64,000 bases of DNA from Methylobacterium sp. J-048 (GCF_022829515.1 NZ_JAKSYL010000056.1:62001-126000), one strand, 5' to 3'. Shown: positions 8,446 to 16,495, counted from the first letter of the stretch. Notes: generated by a model from the sequence alone, not told the origin. Numbers and translations are program-made.

Positions 8446-8652
8446 TCAGGAATCCAGGGGGGCGCCGATCCGAGCGCGCAGCTTGTGGCGGAGCACCTCG
8501 TTGCCGCCCTCCGCGTTCAGGGCGGACATCAGCCGCAGCAACTGGCTGAGCGGGGTGGACCGGCATTCGATCGCTTCGGCGATCTGGTCCGCCAAAGGCT
8601 TGGCCACCGGCACGAAACGCGGTGCGGGGCTGGCCTGGTGAGTCTGTTGCAT
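8446..8652 (-). CDS. Small hypothetical protein
   Basis: 68 residues with an amphipathic helical middle ('LADQIAEAIECRSTPLSQLL') and a basic C-terminus. It lies alone between two intergenic stretches of about 180 bases. Composition is protein-like and the start has no competitor, but no family is recognised and it could be spurious. Confidence 0.45.
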   Translation of the reverse strand: MQQTHQASPAPRFVPVAKPLADQIAEAIECRSTPLSQLLRLMSALNAEGGNEVLRHKLRARIGAPLDS

Positions 8653-8842
8653 GCGCTGCGCTCGTGCTTGGAGACGTTCCAGATGGCGGCCGGGTGGCTA
8701 CGCCTTCCGGTCGCACCGCGCCAGCCCCAATCGCACTTTTACGTAGCCGGCATCGGGCTCCGTTACCGCATTGCAACACCGCGCGCGGGAAACCGTGGAG
8801 GGATGCAGCGGCGCTGCGGAATCCGCTTGCTTTTGTCGTTAG

Positions 8843-9508
8843 TCAGCCTGCCGCCAGCGGCGAACGATCGAATCCGTCGAGCAGATCCTGCGGGTCGCGA
8901 AAGATCGCGATGCAGCCTGCGCCCGCGAGATCGGCCTCCGGAAAGCCGCCGCAGAGCACGCCGACGGTGCGCAGGCCTGCCTTCGAGGCGGCTTCGGCAT
9001 CGTAGGGCGTGTCGCCGATCACGATCATATCGGTCTTGGCGAGGCCTTCGAGCTTCTTCGCAGCGGCCTCGAAGATGTCGGGATGCGGCTTCGAACGATC
9101 CGCGTCGTCCGAGCTGGTGACGACATCGACGAGATCGGCGATCCCCAGGATCTCTTGGTAGCGCTCGACCTCGGGGCCCTTACCGGAGGACGCCAAGGCG
9201 ATTTTCAGTCCGGCCTCGCGGATCCGCTCGAACAGCGGCCGGACCGCCGGGAACGGCCGGACCTCGGGCAGGTACTTCGTCTTGAACAGGTCGGAGCGGA
9301 AGCTCTCGATCTCCTTGCCCTCGCGCTTGATGCGCTCGGCCGGCAGAAACACCGGCATCAGCTCGTCGCCGCCCTTTCCGATCTGGCTGCGGACCTTCGT
9401 TTCGTCGGTCTCGACGCCGAAATGCGCGAAGGCCTCGACCCAGGCGCGGGCATGCAGGTCGACGCTGTCGAGCAGCGTCCCGTCGATGTCGAAGATCACG
9501 GCGCGCAT
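8843..9508 (-). CDS. HAD-family phosphatase (phosphoglycolate-phosphatase-like)
   Basis: 221-residue haloacid-dehalogenase hydrolase. Motif I 'FDIDGTLLDS' carries the nucleophile Asp7 and acid/base Asp9, motif II is 'ALASSGKG', motif III the Lys in 'RSKPHPDIF', and motif IV 'VIGDTPYDAEAA'. The helical cap between motifs I and II is of the small C1 type found in Gph/beta-phosphoglucomutase relatives. The ATG at 9508 is chosen because it directly precedes motif I; upstream sequence in frame is Arg/Pro-rich and non-conserved. The physiological substrate cannot be assigned. Confidence 0.9.
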   Translation of the reverse strand: MRAVIFDIDGTLLDSVDLHARAWVEAFAHFGVETDETKVRSQIGKGGDELMPVFLPAERIKREGKEIESFRSDLFKTKYLPEVRPFPAVRPLFERIREAGLKIALASSGKGPEVERYQEILGIADLVDVVTSSDDADRSKPHPDIFEAAAKKLEGLAKTDMIVIGDTPYDAEAASKAGLRTVGVLCGGFPEADLAGAGCIAIFRDPQDLLDGFDRSPLAAG

Positions 9509-9600
9509 CACGGGCCCCTTTTGCGGCGCACGGCGTACGCATCCGGCCGAACAACGATGGCGGGGGCGGCCTGTTCCGGGCTTTTGCCGGGCGGAAACGG

Positions 9601-9636
9601 CAGGAGCCCGCCCCTCGGTGAAGGGGCGGGCTCCTG
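9601..9636 (-). terminator. Perfect 15-bp hairpin downstream of the DUF2934 gene
   Basis: 'caggagcccgcccct' (9601-9615) pairs exactly with 9622-9636 across a 6-base loop. It lies 36 bases beyond the stop of the minus-strand DUF2934 gene and before the HAD gene, fitting a transcription terminator, although the minus-strand tail is not a clean T-run. Confidence 0.6.
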
Positions 9637-9671
9637 AAGGAACCGTGATGGTGCCGCGAGGCGCCGTCGGC

Positions 9672-10082
9672 TCAGTGCATTGAGGCCGGGGCGCGGGCCG
9701 GCTTGGCCTTGGCGGCGAGGCCGGCCGTGACGGCGGCCTTCGAAGCCTTGGCGGTCTTCGCGGCGACCGGCTTGGCCAGCGCAACCTTGGGGGTCACGGT
9801 CTTCGCCGCAGCGGCCTTGGGAGCGGCGACCTTGGCCGGAGCCTTCGGAGCCACGGTCTTGGCGGCGGCCTTGGGTGCGGCCGACTTCGCAGCCGCGACC
9901 TTGGGGGCTGCCTTCACGGCGGCCGGCTTGGCCTCGACGGTCATGCCGTCCGCGAGCACCACGCCGGCGCGCAGCTCGGCCTCGGCACGCATCCAGTGGG
10001 CGACGGCATGACCGTGGATCCGGCCTTCCTTCTCCCAGATGTAATAGGCGCATTCGCGCACGTGCTGCTCGCTGATCTGCAT
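9672..10082 (-). CDS. DUF2934 protein with histone-H1-like Ala/Lys/Pro tail
   Basis: 136 residues. Residues 1-45 form a DUF2934 domain ('ISEQHVRECAYYIWEKEG' then 'HAVAHWMRAEAEL'). Residues 50-136 are a low-complexity tail made almost only of Ala, Lys, Pro and Val with repeated 'AAPK' and 'AAKT' units, as in bacterial H1-like proteins. A DNA- or RNA-binding role is likely from composition but is inference. The tail is repetitive at DNA level and prone to length change. Confidence 0.85.
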   Translation of the reverse strand: MQISEQHVRECAYYIWEKEGRIHGHAVAHWMRAEAELRAGVVLADGMTVEAKPAAVKAAPKVAAAKSAAPKAAAKTVAPKAPAKVAAPKAAAAKTVTPKVALAKPVAAKTAKASKAAVTAGLAAKAKPARAPASMH

Positions 10083-10132
10083 GCGTCCAATCTCCTGTCC
10101 GTCCTGAGATCGACGATGCGAGCGTAGGGTTA

Positions 10133-10146
10133 AAGGCCGGTTAACC
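10133..10146. repeat. Candidate left attachment core (14-bp direct repeat)
   Basis: 'aaggccggttaacc' here is repeated exactly and in the same orientation at 40037-40050. It lies 80 bases beyond the 3' end of the integrase gene, the expected place for an attL next to int. The core includes the palindrome 'ggttaacc'. No tRNA gene is seen at either copy. A 14-base match could arise by chance in repeat-rich DNA. Confidence 0.45.
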
Positions 10147-10225
10147 GTGTGATTTTCAAGGTGCTGATTTATTTACGTTTTTTTTAGGCATTCCTCGGTC
10201 GTTCCTTGCGCTGTTCCTGAACCGT

Positions 10226-11434
10226 TCAAACTGTCGGCTTCGGACCCCGTCGGCCGAGGCGAGCTGTCGCGAACCGGCGGTGCGCTTCGAGGCGCTCCCG
10301 GTCGTAGATGTCGGCGGTGGTCCGCGGGCGGGTGTGACCGGCAACCTTCGCCGCGTCGTCCGTCTGGGCGCCCCCTCCCCGGCCCTCGGTGACCGCGGAG
10401 GCACGGAGATCTCGGCTCCACAGCTCCGTTGGCAGCCCGGCCTGGAGACGCACCTTCTTCCAGGTCCAGTTGAACTGGGGGTCGGTGTACGGCAGGCCCG
10501 TGACCTCGTTGACGATCAGCGGTCCGGAGCGCGCGTCACCCGGCACTCGCGCGAGCTCGTCGAGCACCATCGGGCAGAGCCGCAGGTCGATGACGACCTC
10601 GACACCCGTCTTCTCCTTCGTCTTCGAGGGCACGTAGCGCAGCACCAGGTCCTCGCTGATGTGGCGCCACTCCAGGCCGGCCCATTTGTGCCTGCCATGG
10701 ACGACCGGGCAGAGGATCGCGTCCTCGATCGGGTACCATTGGCCGGCAGCGTCCCACTGGCGGAGCGCCGTCTCGAACTGAACAGCATAGCAGAGCGCCA
10801 GCGAGGGGCGGCCGAGCGTGTGGGCGGCGGCGATCGCCTGGCGGACCTGGTCTGCGGTTGCCACGAGGCTCCGGGAGCGGATGGCGGGCAAGCGCAGCTC
10901 GGAGATGTCATCGCGCAACGCCCGGCAGCTGCGATGACCGGCGACGATGCAGAACGTGAGCGCCGCCTTCAGCACCGCGATCCGCATCTTCGCCGCTGCG
11001 GGCCGGGCGCCTTCCTGCGCCCACCCGGAGTGCCAGCGCTTCACCTGAAGCCCCGTCAGCCCCTCGATGCGATGATCGCCGACCTCCTGCTCTAGCAGGC
11101 GCAGGTAGACAACGTACGGCTTGCGCGAACCGGGCTTCAGCGCGTGGAACGGCGAGTCCTCGTGCTTCTGGTAGATCCGAAGCACGCCGCCGATGGTCCC
11201 GTCGAAGGCGAGCGGATCTCGCCGTAGACCATCGAGCCAGGCCAGCATGTCGCTCTGCAGGCGGTTGCAGGCGTCGACGAGCATCTCGGGCGCGGCGATG
11301 TACTGCGTGAGGGTGGCGGACCCGCTCGGGTAGCCTCGGCGGACGGCCTCGGGCGACGGGACCCAGTACGCCGCCCAGCTCCCACTGCGCGGCCGAAACT
11401 TCAGGCCCGGCGCCTTGATCGAGGGCTTGTCCAT
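10226..11434 (-). CDS. Tyrosine recombinase / phage integrase
   Basis: 402 residues. The C-terminal catalytic domain shows the first Arg in 'FETALRQWD', a beta-hairpin Lys around 'VPSKTKEK', the box II Arg in 'SRDLRASAVTEG' (the usual His before it is replaced by Arg), and the box with His and catalytic Tyr in 'VAGHTRPRTTADIYDRE'. The N-terminal part is a SAM-like core-binding region. The start ATG at 11434 gives 'MDKPSIKAPGLKFRPRSG', typical of alphaproteobacterial phage integrases. It overlaps the upstream small gene by about 34 bases and marks the left edge of the mobile element. Confidence 0.92.
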   Translation of the reverse strand: MDKPSIKAPGLKFRPRSGSWAAYWVPSPEAVRRGYPSGSATLTQYIAAPEMLVDACNRLQSDMLAWLDGLRRDPLAFDGTIGGVLRIYQKHEDSPFHALKPGSRKPYVVYLRLLEQEVGDHRIEGLTGLQVKRWHSGWAQEGARPAAAKMRIAVLKAALTFCIVAGHRSCRALRDDISELRLPAIRSRSLVATADQVRQAIAAAHTLGRPSLALCYAVQFETALRQWDAAGQWYPIEDAILCPVVHGRHKWAGLEWRHISEDLVLRYVPSKTKEKTGVEVVIDLRLCPMVLDELARVPGDARSGPLIVNEVTGLPYTDPQFNWTWKKVRLQAGLPTELWSRDLRASAVTEGRGGGAQTDDAAKVAGHTRPRTTADIYDRERLEAHRRFATARLGRRGPKPTV

Positions 11435-11721
11435 CCCACCGCTTCCTGATGCGCCCCCGAGTCGGCAGGTGCCTTCGCTGCCGGACCATACTGCCGATCG
11501 TAGAAAGCTCGAACGGCCGGCGTGTAGCGCTTGCCATAGAGAGCGGTCTGGCGGGGGAAGCCGCAGGCCTCCAGGCTCGCCACGCTCGCGCACCACTTAC
11601 GCTTGTCGTCCTCGTCCGGGCCGACGACAGCTTCGGCGATGTCGCGGTCGGCTGCGAACAGCGGTAGGTCGTCGAAGGTCAGGGCCGGCCGGGCGGATCT
11701 CGTCGTGCGGGGCTTTATCAC
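11401..11721 (-). CDS. Small phage-type protein upstream of the integrase
   Basis: About 106 residues from a GTG at 11721 ('[20 protein letters not shown]'). That start is preceded by GGGAGG eight bases upstream and overlaps the stop of the previous gene in a GTGA junction. The centre 'RKWCASVASLEACGFPRQTALYGKRY' suggests a small DNA-binding or regulatory protein, but no family is recognised. It overlaps the integrase start, so it may act with it, for example as an excisionase-like partner; this is speculation from position. Confidence 0.6.
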   Translation of the reverse strand: MIKPRTTRSARPALTFDDLPLFAADRDIAEAVVGPDEDDKRKWCASVASLEACGFPRQTALYGKRYTPAVRAFYDRQYGPAAKAPADSGAHQEAVGWTSPRSRRRA

Positions 11722-11993
11722 CTTCCAAGCCTCCCGAAGCGATAGCCCTCGATCCGCTCGATCTCGGAGCGCAGCTGCTGGAGGTATTTCGCTTGGCGCT
11801 GTCGGGCATAGTTCTCGGCCGCCCACCGGGTACGATGCCAGTTGGCCCCCTCCCCGGCCAGGTAGCGGTACCCACCGTCGTCGCTGATCCGGCAGCAGTC
11901 GTCCGTGACCTCGGCCCAGACGGCCTCGATCACGCCATCGGCCAGGATGTGCGAGGTGACGTAGACCTGGACGATCTCAGTCTCCTCAGCCAT
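11718..11993 (-). CDS. Hypothetical phage-type protein
   Basis: 91 residues. An acidic N-terminal half ('MAEETEIVQVYVTSHILADG') and a basic helical C-terminal half ('RWAAENYARQRQAKYLQQLR'). It is chained to its neighbours by short overlaps (8 bases with the gene upstream, 4 with the one downstream), which supports real coding. Function unknown. Confidence 0.65.
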   Translation of the reverse strand: MAEETEIVQVYVTSHILADGVIEAVWAEVTDDCCRISDDGGYRYLAGEGANWHRTRWAAENYARQRQAKYLQQLRSEIERIEGYRFGRLGR

Positions 11994-12459
11994 CGAGCGC
12001 GCTCGTTGCGTCGAGCCCCCGCTCCCTCTTGGCCTTCGCTTCGGCGATCACGGCCGTCAAAGTCTCACCGGCATGCCGGCGCCAGTCCGTCCCGTGCTCC
12101 AGGACGAGTGTCACCAGCCAGTGCAGGATGAAGGCCTGCTCGTCCTCGCATTTGCTCCGGATCTCGGCGCGGCCGGCGTTGCGAAACGCATGCGCCATCG
12201 GACCGGTCCGAAAGTTCGGCATGCCGAGGACCTCGATCAGATCCGCGGTCAGCTCCGGGACGGTGATCTCGGCCGACAGCTGCGGGATGTTCCACAGCGC
12301 CTTCGGCAACCGGACCTCGACGCGCATGGCGCGCTCGTCGGGCGACAGCCGCGGCGACTCGCGGTTGAGGCGGACGTTGCCGTCCTGGCTGAAGGTGAGC
12401 CAGAGCGAGTAGAGGATCTCGGTCGGGGTGGACCGATGGTGCTTGCTCGATGCGCTCAT
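11986..12459 (-). CDS. Hypothetical phage-type protein
   Basis: 157 residues from the ATG at 12459, which overlaps the previous stop in an ATGA junction. The protein is mixed alpha/beta in composition with segments 'RMRVEVRLPKALWN'-like and 'DEQAFILHWLVTLVLEHG'. No recognised domain. It is part of the integrase-proximal operon of small genes. Confidence 0.65.
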   Translation of the reverse strand: MSASSKHHRSTPTEILYSLWLTFSQDGNVRLNRESPRLSPDERAMRVEVRLPKALWNIPQLSAEITVPELTADLIEVLGMPNFRTGPMAHAFRNAGRAEIRSKCEDEQAFILHWLVTLVLEHGTDWRRHAGETLTAVIAEAKAKRERGLDATSALDG

Positions 12460-12809
12460 GCCGCCCGCTCGCTGGTGTCTTCGGACGGCCGCACGCCGCG
12501 CTCCGCCAGCAGTTCGAGGTCCGGGATCATCTCCGGCACGATCTCGGCGCGGGTGTAGTTCCAGCCGGGCAGGCAGCGGTGCCAGTAGTAGCCCTTGGGC
12601 CCGTTCACGCGGACGAAGCCGGGCAGGTTCGCCCAGGTTTCCCACCACTCGCCGCGGCGGGGGCGGGACAAATCAACGTGCGCAACCTGACGCTCGCCCA
12701 TGGTGGACGGATCGGCGATGGCGGCGCGCAAGGCGCGGGCGGCGATCGCCGCGTCAGCTCGCACGCGCATGGTCGGTGGTGGCAGGGGGTTCGGAGCGCG
12801 CGAGGTCAT
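12456..12809 (-). CDS. Hypothetical phage-type protein
   Basis: 117 residues, rich in aromatic residues in the middle ('RGEWWETWANLPGFVRVNG', 'YYWHRCLPGWNYTRAEIVP'). No domain recognised. It is the first firmly supported gene of the minus-strand group 12809 to 10226; upstream of it the minus-strand frame continues only a short way opposite the PilZ gene. Confidence 0.6.
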   Translation of the reverse strand: MTSRAPNPLPPPTMRVRADAAIAARALRAAIADPSTMGERQVAHVDLSRPRRGEWWETWANLPGFVRVNGPKGYYWHRCLPGWNYTRAEIVPEMIPDLELLAERGVRPSEDTSERAA

Positions 12810-12959
12810 GCCACACCGTCGTTGTCGAGCCCGGCAATTGGGGCGAGCAACTGCCAGCCGATCACAGTGTCGTGTGAGCTTTCAGCACTCAAATACCCGG
12901 CAAACCAAGCGTTTACGGACTTAGTGCATCGTCCAGGGTTGATCCTGGAGGCTACAGCG

Positions 12960-13208
12960 ATGGATGATAGGCGGGCTTCACCGCGCAGACGAACGCTCCT
13001 TGAAGGCCACATCGAGATCGCTGGTGGGGGCGCCATCGACTGTACCATCCGCAACCTATCCGACGGTGGTGCGCGTCTTCTGGTTGTGAGCGTGATCGGT
13101 GTCCCCGATGAGTTCGTTCTGTCATTCGGGGCGGCGGCAGAGCGCCGGTCAGCGCGAGTCGTATGGCGCAAGGAAACCGAGCTCGGCGTTGCCTTCGTTG
13201 GGGCCTGA
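12960..13208 (+). CDS. PilZ-domain protein (c-di-GMP receptor)
   Basis: 82-residue stand-alone PilZ domain. Both nucleotide-contact motifs are intact: RxxxR as 'RASPR' near residues 5-9 and (D/N)xSxxG as 'NLSDGG' at residues 32-37. The remainder ('GARLLVVSV', 'ARVVWRKETELGVAF') gives the beta-barrel strands. It likely binds cyclic di-GMP and passes the signal to a partner. A related PilZ gene lies at 25340-25642 and a GGDEF/EAL gene at 20385-22778 in the same element. The ATG at 12960 begins exactly at the domain. Confidence 0.82.
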   Translation: MDDRRASPRRRTLLEGHIEIAGGGAIDCTIRNLSDGGARLLVVSVIGVPDEFVLSFGAAAERRSARVVWRKETELGVAFVGA

Positions 13209-13236
13209 AGCGGATGGTGCATCGAAGACCGCGCGT

Positions 13237-13467
13237 TCACAGCTCGAACCCTTTCAGGTCGTGGTAGGCCCGGATCATCGCGGTTAAGTCGCCGGACTCG
13301 ATCGCTTGCTGACCGCGCTCGACCGCGGCTTCCATCAGGGCGGCGGCGATGAAGCCATTCTCGACCTGGCGGTACTGGCCGGCGATCTTGGTGACGCGGA
13401 CCATCTCCCGGGGGAGCGCAGCGGCGAGGGTGTCGGATCTTTGCTGGATGGAAACCATCAGCGCCAA
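13237..13467 (-). CDS. Small hypothetical helical protein
   Basis: 76 residues, predicted helical ('NGFIAAALMEAAVERGQQAI', 'LTAMIRAYHDLKGFEL'). It is convergent with the PilZ gene and ends 28 bases from it. No family recognised. Confidence 0.5.
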   Translation of the reverse strand: MALMVSIQQRSDTLAAALPREMVRVTKIAGQYRQVENGFIAAALMEAAVERGQQAIESGDLTAMIRAYHDLKGFEL

Positions 13468-13568
13468 GTCCTGAACAAAGATCTATCGCAACGGAACCTG
13501 TCTAGTCCGCTCTTTAACCAACCTTTAATCAGAGAAGGCAATGCTCGCTGTAGGTGGAGGCGCGCAAC

Positions 13569-13754
13569 ATGGTTAGCGTATCGACAGACAACTACTATGC
13601 CATGATCCGTGCCGCGCAACTTCAGGCAGTACGCACAGGGATGCCGCTCGACGACAAGCAAACCGTGTCTGTCGCAGTCCAGGAGCAGGCTCCGCCGCCA
13701 GCACCCCAGAACGTGAACGCCGCCGTGAGTCGCGTCGTCGACGTGCTCGTCTAG
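13569..13754 (+). CDS. Small hypothetical protein
   Basis: 61 residues from the ATG at 13569, which is preceded by a GGAGG-type site ('gtggaggcgcgcaac'). The N-terminal 'VSVSTDNYYAMIRAAQLQAV' looks helical and the C-terminus is Pro/Gln-rich, then 'AAVSRVVDVLV'. Function unknown. Confidence 0.55.
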   Translation: MVSVSTDNYYAMIRAAQLQAVRTGMPLDDKQTVSVAVQEQAPPPAPQNVNAAVSRVVDVLV

Positions 13755-13940
13755 GATCGCCGGAACGCCCTCACCGTACCCCTTTGCGCAACGGCTCTGG
13801 GAATGCGCTCCTGGGCCAATCGGCCTGATCAGCCCAAGGGCAATACCCGAAAGGCGTAAACGTCGGGCGGTTTCACCTATTACGTGCACCGCACAAGCTG
13901 CGCCGTGGCAATCCCACGATCGGCTGAGGAGCGAGAACGG

Positions 13941-14264
13941 ATGGGCGATGATGTCCCGGACGACTACGAATGTGGCATCGAGTGGGTGTCGGATCCGGTA
14001 CAGGAAGCCAACGGTGTCGCGTTCCTTCTTGCCAGTGCCGCTTATCTCACCCTCGCCGACGCTCACCTGAAACGAGAGGGGCCGGCCGGTCTCGTGTTGA
14101 TGAACGAGATCGAGGCTCACATCACGAGCGCGTTGCAGCGCTTCGTTTCCGAGACACCTGCCGATATGGCGCGCCCCGACATCGTTCTGATGGCCGCTCG
14201 GAAGGTGCGCGCCCTCCTTGAAGCAGGGCGCTCGACGACCCGCGGAGCAGGCGATCCCCATTGA
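13941..14264 (+). CDS. Hypothetical protein
   Basis: About 107 residues from the ATG at 13941 ('MGDDVPDDYECG'); an upstream GTG at 13884 would extend it by 19 residues. The core is helical ('ANGVAFLLASAAYLTLADAH', 'LMNEIEAHITSALQRFV'). No domain recognised. It is convergent with the minus-strand small membrane-protein gene. Confidence 0.55.
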   Translation: MGDDVPDDYECGIEWVSDPVQEANGVAFLLASAAYLTLADAHLKREGPAGLVLMNEIEAHITSALQRFVSETPADMARPDIVLMAARKVRALLEAGRSTTRGAGDPH

Positions 14265-14272
14265 CGCTACGC

Positions 14273-14446
14273 TCATCGGACCCGCCTCCCCGCCGCTTGA
14301 TCTCGCTTCGCGTTGCCGTTGGCCGCCCGCCGCGCTGTCTCCCGTCGCAGCTCATCATCGAGTATCGGGATCAGCCCGATCGCCCCGACGATCAACAGGA
14401 TGAGAAGCGCCATGGCGAGGGCGAGCGGGGCGGAGCGGCCGGTCAT
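14273..14446 (-). CDS. Very small single-span membrane protein
   Basis: 57 residues encoded between the ATG at 14446 and the TGA at 14273. 'MTGRSAPLALAMALLILLIV' continues into one hydrophobic helix of about 22 residues (residues 7-28) followed by a charged cytoplasmic or periplasmic tail ('LDDELRRETARRAANGNAKR'). It is codirectional with the HTH gene upstream, separated by 35 bases. Size and topology resemble small phage membrane proteins, but no family is assigned. Confidence 0.5.
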   Translation of the reverse strand: MTGRSAPLALAMALLILLIVGAIGLIPILDDELRRETARRAANGNAKRDQAAGRRVR

Positions 14447-14481
14447 AGCGTCGCCTGCTGGGCGAGGCGCATATGCTCGGC

Positions 14482-14784
14482 CTACGCGAGGCTGACACGC
14501 TCGGCCACCGGGACACCGTTATGGATCAGCTTCACCACGTAGCGGTGCGTGTCGGCTGGATAGAGCCGACGGCGTTCGGCCCGAGCCCGGTTGTTGGCTC
14601 GAATGATCGCCGCGTGCTGGGGCAGGTCGCTGACCCACTTGGAGACGCAGGCCTCCGTCACGCCGACGTCGGCGGCGATGGTGGCCAGCGTGGCGCCGCT
14701 CTTCTGGCGCATGGCCCGCTCGCGTTCCCGCAGGACCGCGTACGGTACGCCGCTGATGGGATGCTTGCGCGCGGACCAGGCCAT
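14482..14784 (-). CDS. Small helix-turn-helix protein
   Basis: 100 residues. A predicted HTH sits at 'LATIAADVGVTEACVSKWVS' (residues 33-52), after a basic N-terminal region and before a basic helix ('RANNRARAERRRLYP'). The start ATG overlaps the upstream stop as TGATG. The compact single-HTH layout and position in a run of small genes fit a phage regulator. Confidence 0.6.
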   Translation of the reverse strand: MAWSARKHPISGVPYAVLRERERAMRQKSGATLATIAADVGVTEACVSKWVSDLPQHAAIIRANNRARAERRRLYPADTHRYVVKLIHNGVPVAERVSLA

Positions 14785-15278
14785 CAGGCTTGTCCCATCC
14801 GCACCGGCGCCGCCGAGCGCGTGACGAACCGATCCAGATCCGCCCGGCCGAAGGCATCCCGCAGGAAGGTGGAGATCCCGATCATCAGAGCCGTGGCCTC
14901 AGCCGCGGCTGCGGTGCGATCGCCGGCCATGAACGACATGGCGTGCGACATAACGGCGTTGCCGAGGGCCGCCGCGATGGCCTCCCGGATCTCGCCGCCG
15001 GCGACCCCGTGGTCGAGCATGTCGGCGACGCCCAGCAGGATCGCCTCCTGGGCGTCGATCCCCATGTGCAGCGTCATGGCGGCGACGTCGCCCGGATCGC
15101 GTGTCGGGAGATCTCGGCGCGCTGCGTCGAGGGCGGCCGTCAAGACCTGGCGGTGGGGTGTGAGCGTCGCCGAAGTCTTGGGCGCACTTGGAGGCGCCGA
15201 AAAGGTTTCGACAGGGACCTTCAGCGTTGCGGCGATCTGCTCCAGCAACTCGGCCGAGCGTGATGCGGTGGCGCTCAT
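14784..15278 (-). CDS. Hypothetical phage-type protein
   Basis: 164 residues from the ATG at 15278. Ala-rich and helical: an N-terminal 'SAELLEQIAATLKVPVETF' segment, which may be a small DNA-binding helix pair, then long helices. It is coupled by short overlaps to genes on both sides. Function unknown. Confidence 0.6.
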   Translation of the reverse strand: MSATASRSAELLEQIAATLKVPVETFSAPPSAPKTSATLTPHRQVLTAALDAARRDLPTRDPGDVAAMTLHMGIDAQEAILLGVADMLDHGVAGGEIREAIAAALGNAVMSHAMSFMAGDRTAAAAEATALMIGISTFLRDAFGRADLDRFVTRSAAPVRMGQA

Positions 15279-15646
15279 GCGGGTTCGATCTCCACGCGCA
15301 GGGGCTGGAAGGGGACGGCGTTGGCGAGCGCCTCGACGCGGCGGGCACGGCGGACATCGAAGCGGAGATCCCCGGACTCGATCAGGGCCTCCAGGAGCCA
15401 CAGCGCGGCGTCGGCCAGCGCGTCGGTCTCCCGGTCCGGGTGCCGCACGGTCCGGCACGGCAGGAGCGCCAGCGCGGGCGCGGCCTCACCCACGCCATGC
15501 CCGGCGGCGGCCGGCGGGAAGCCGATGCGGGCCCGGAACGCATCGAACTCCTGGATCGGCAGGACGACTTCGACCCGGAGCGTCCGGTCGGCCTTGTGGA
15601 AGCGCAGGTCGACGAGCTCGCCGAAGAAGGCGGCGGGACGGTTCAC
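15275..15646 (-). CDS. Hypothetical phage-type protein
   Basis: 123 residues starting at a GTG (15646) that overlaps an upstream reading frame ending in GCGTGA. The product is mixed ('LVDLRFHKADRTLRVEVVLP', 'ADAALWLLEALIESGDLRFD'). No domain recognised. The upstream frame that should precede it is broken (see 15648-15790). Confidence 0.55.
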   Translation of the reverse strand: MNRPAAFFGELVDLRFHKADRTLRVEVVLPIQEFDAFRARIGFPPAAAGHGVGEAAPALALLPCRTVRHPDRETDALADAALWLLEALIESGDLRFDVRRARRVEALANAVPFQPLRVEIEPA

Positions 15647-15647
15647 G

Positions 15648-15790
15648 CGGAGGCCTCCGGAGCGGGATCGGCGGGCAGAGCCGGAAGCGCCGCAGCGATC
15701 GCCGCCGCCAGGGCGTCAGCTGGCGCCGAAGCGCAGCGGCGGGCGAGCGTGCGATTGCCGGAGGCCGCAAGCGCGATGTCGACGGCGCCG
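15648..15790 (-). pseudogene. Orphan 3' end of a minus-strand gene
   Basis: The minus strand encodes 'VDIALAASGNRTLARRCASA' followed by an Ala-rich stretch ending 'PAPEASA' and a stop that overlaps the next gene as GTGA. This is the coupling expected of a real upstream gene, but no start codon precedes it: a stop lies in frame at about 15824, inside a plus-strand gene. It is best read as the remnant of a gene cut by a rearrangement near 15.8 kb. Confidence 0.4.
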
Positions 15791-15818
15791 TCGCCGGGTA
15801 GCCGACCTCGCGTGGGCT

Positions 15819-16073
15819 GTGCTCATCCCGGTCCTGATCGACCACGGGATCGTCCATCCGTGGCTGCGCTACGCCGTGCCGGTGCTGATCGTCGCCGGCT
15901 TCGGCATCTGGGCCCACGCCGCGATCTGCTGGTTTCGCATCCGCCAGGCAGAAAAGGCGGCCGGCGCTGCGCCGACCGCCTTCGCTTCTCCTCACGCGCC
16001 CAACAGCTTCCCGGCCCCGGCGCGTGATCGTCCGCATGGTTCTGTCGACCTCCTCGCGAGGGACGATCGATGA
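15819..16073 (+). CDS. Small two-span membrane protein, possibly 5'-truncated
   Basis: 84 residues from a GTG at 15819. Two hydrophobic segments ('VLIPVLIDHGIVHPW' and 'YAVPVLIVAGFGIWAHAAIC') are followed by a basic, Ala/Pro-rich tail. Its stop overlaps the next start as ATGA, supporting translation. The coding frame is open further upstream only opposite minus-strand genes, and no good ribosome site is seen, so the true 5' end may be lost at the junction near 15.8 kb. Confidence 0.5.
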   Translation: MLIPVLIDHGIVHPWLRYAVPVLIVAGFGIWAHAAICWFRIRQAEKAAGAAPTAFASPHAPNSFPAPARDRPHGSVDLLARDDR

Positions 16074-16495
16074 CCGCCTCGCTGTTCCCGACCGGCCCTA
16101 TCGGCCCGTCTTCCTCGATGCCCACAGCATCGAGGAAGACCATGCGGAAGTCTGGGTGCGATGATACCCAGGGTTGGGTGATAAAACCCCATCGCTGGGT
16201 AGAACAGTGGCGGGAACTTTATCCGAGTAAGGCCGCCCAATGTGTTGCTACTGACCTTGGCGCGCCGCTACGCACCGTCGAGAAGTGGTTCTCCGGGGAG
16301 TCGAAGCCGTCGTTCGAGTACTGGGGTCCGATCCTCAATCGCTACGGCTTAGCCTTCGTCGTCGGCGCCATGTCAGCGCCGCTACCATACCTCGACGACC
16401 TCGCCCGCGAGGACCGCAAGCGCAGGCTCCTGGCCGAGCGACAGGCGATCGACGTCATGCTCGCCGAGGACTGGCAGCGGAGGGTGGGCTCGTGA
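16070..16495 (+). CDS. Putative HTH-containing phage protein
   Basis: 141 residues. The centre 'KAAQCVATDLGAPLRTVEKW' followed by 'FSGESKPSFEYWGPILNRYG' resembles a Cro/CI-type helix-turn-helix. The C-terminal third is highly charged. It is chained to its neighbours by ATGA and GTGA overlaps, so it belongs to a plus-strand operon 15819-16740. Confidence 0.6.
   Translation: MTASLFPTGPIGPSSSMPTASRKTMRKSGCDDTQGWVIKPHRWVEQWRELYPSKAAQCVATDLGAPLRTVEKWFSGESKPSFEYWGPILNRYGLAFVVGAMSAPLPYLDDLAREDRKRRLLAERQAIDVMLAEDWQRRVGS

Noticed and set aside
12806..12890. Possible short minus-strand gene with a TTG start upstream of 12456-12809
   Set aside because: Only about 28 residues, and the longer frame lies antisense to the PilZ gene; the overlap with the next start is not enough evidence.
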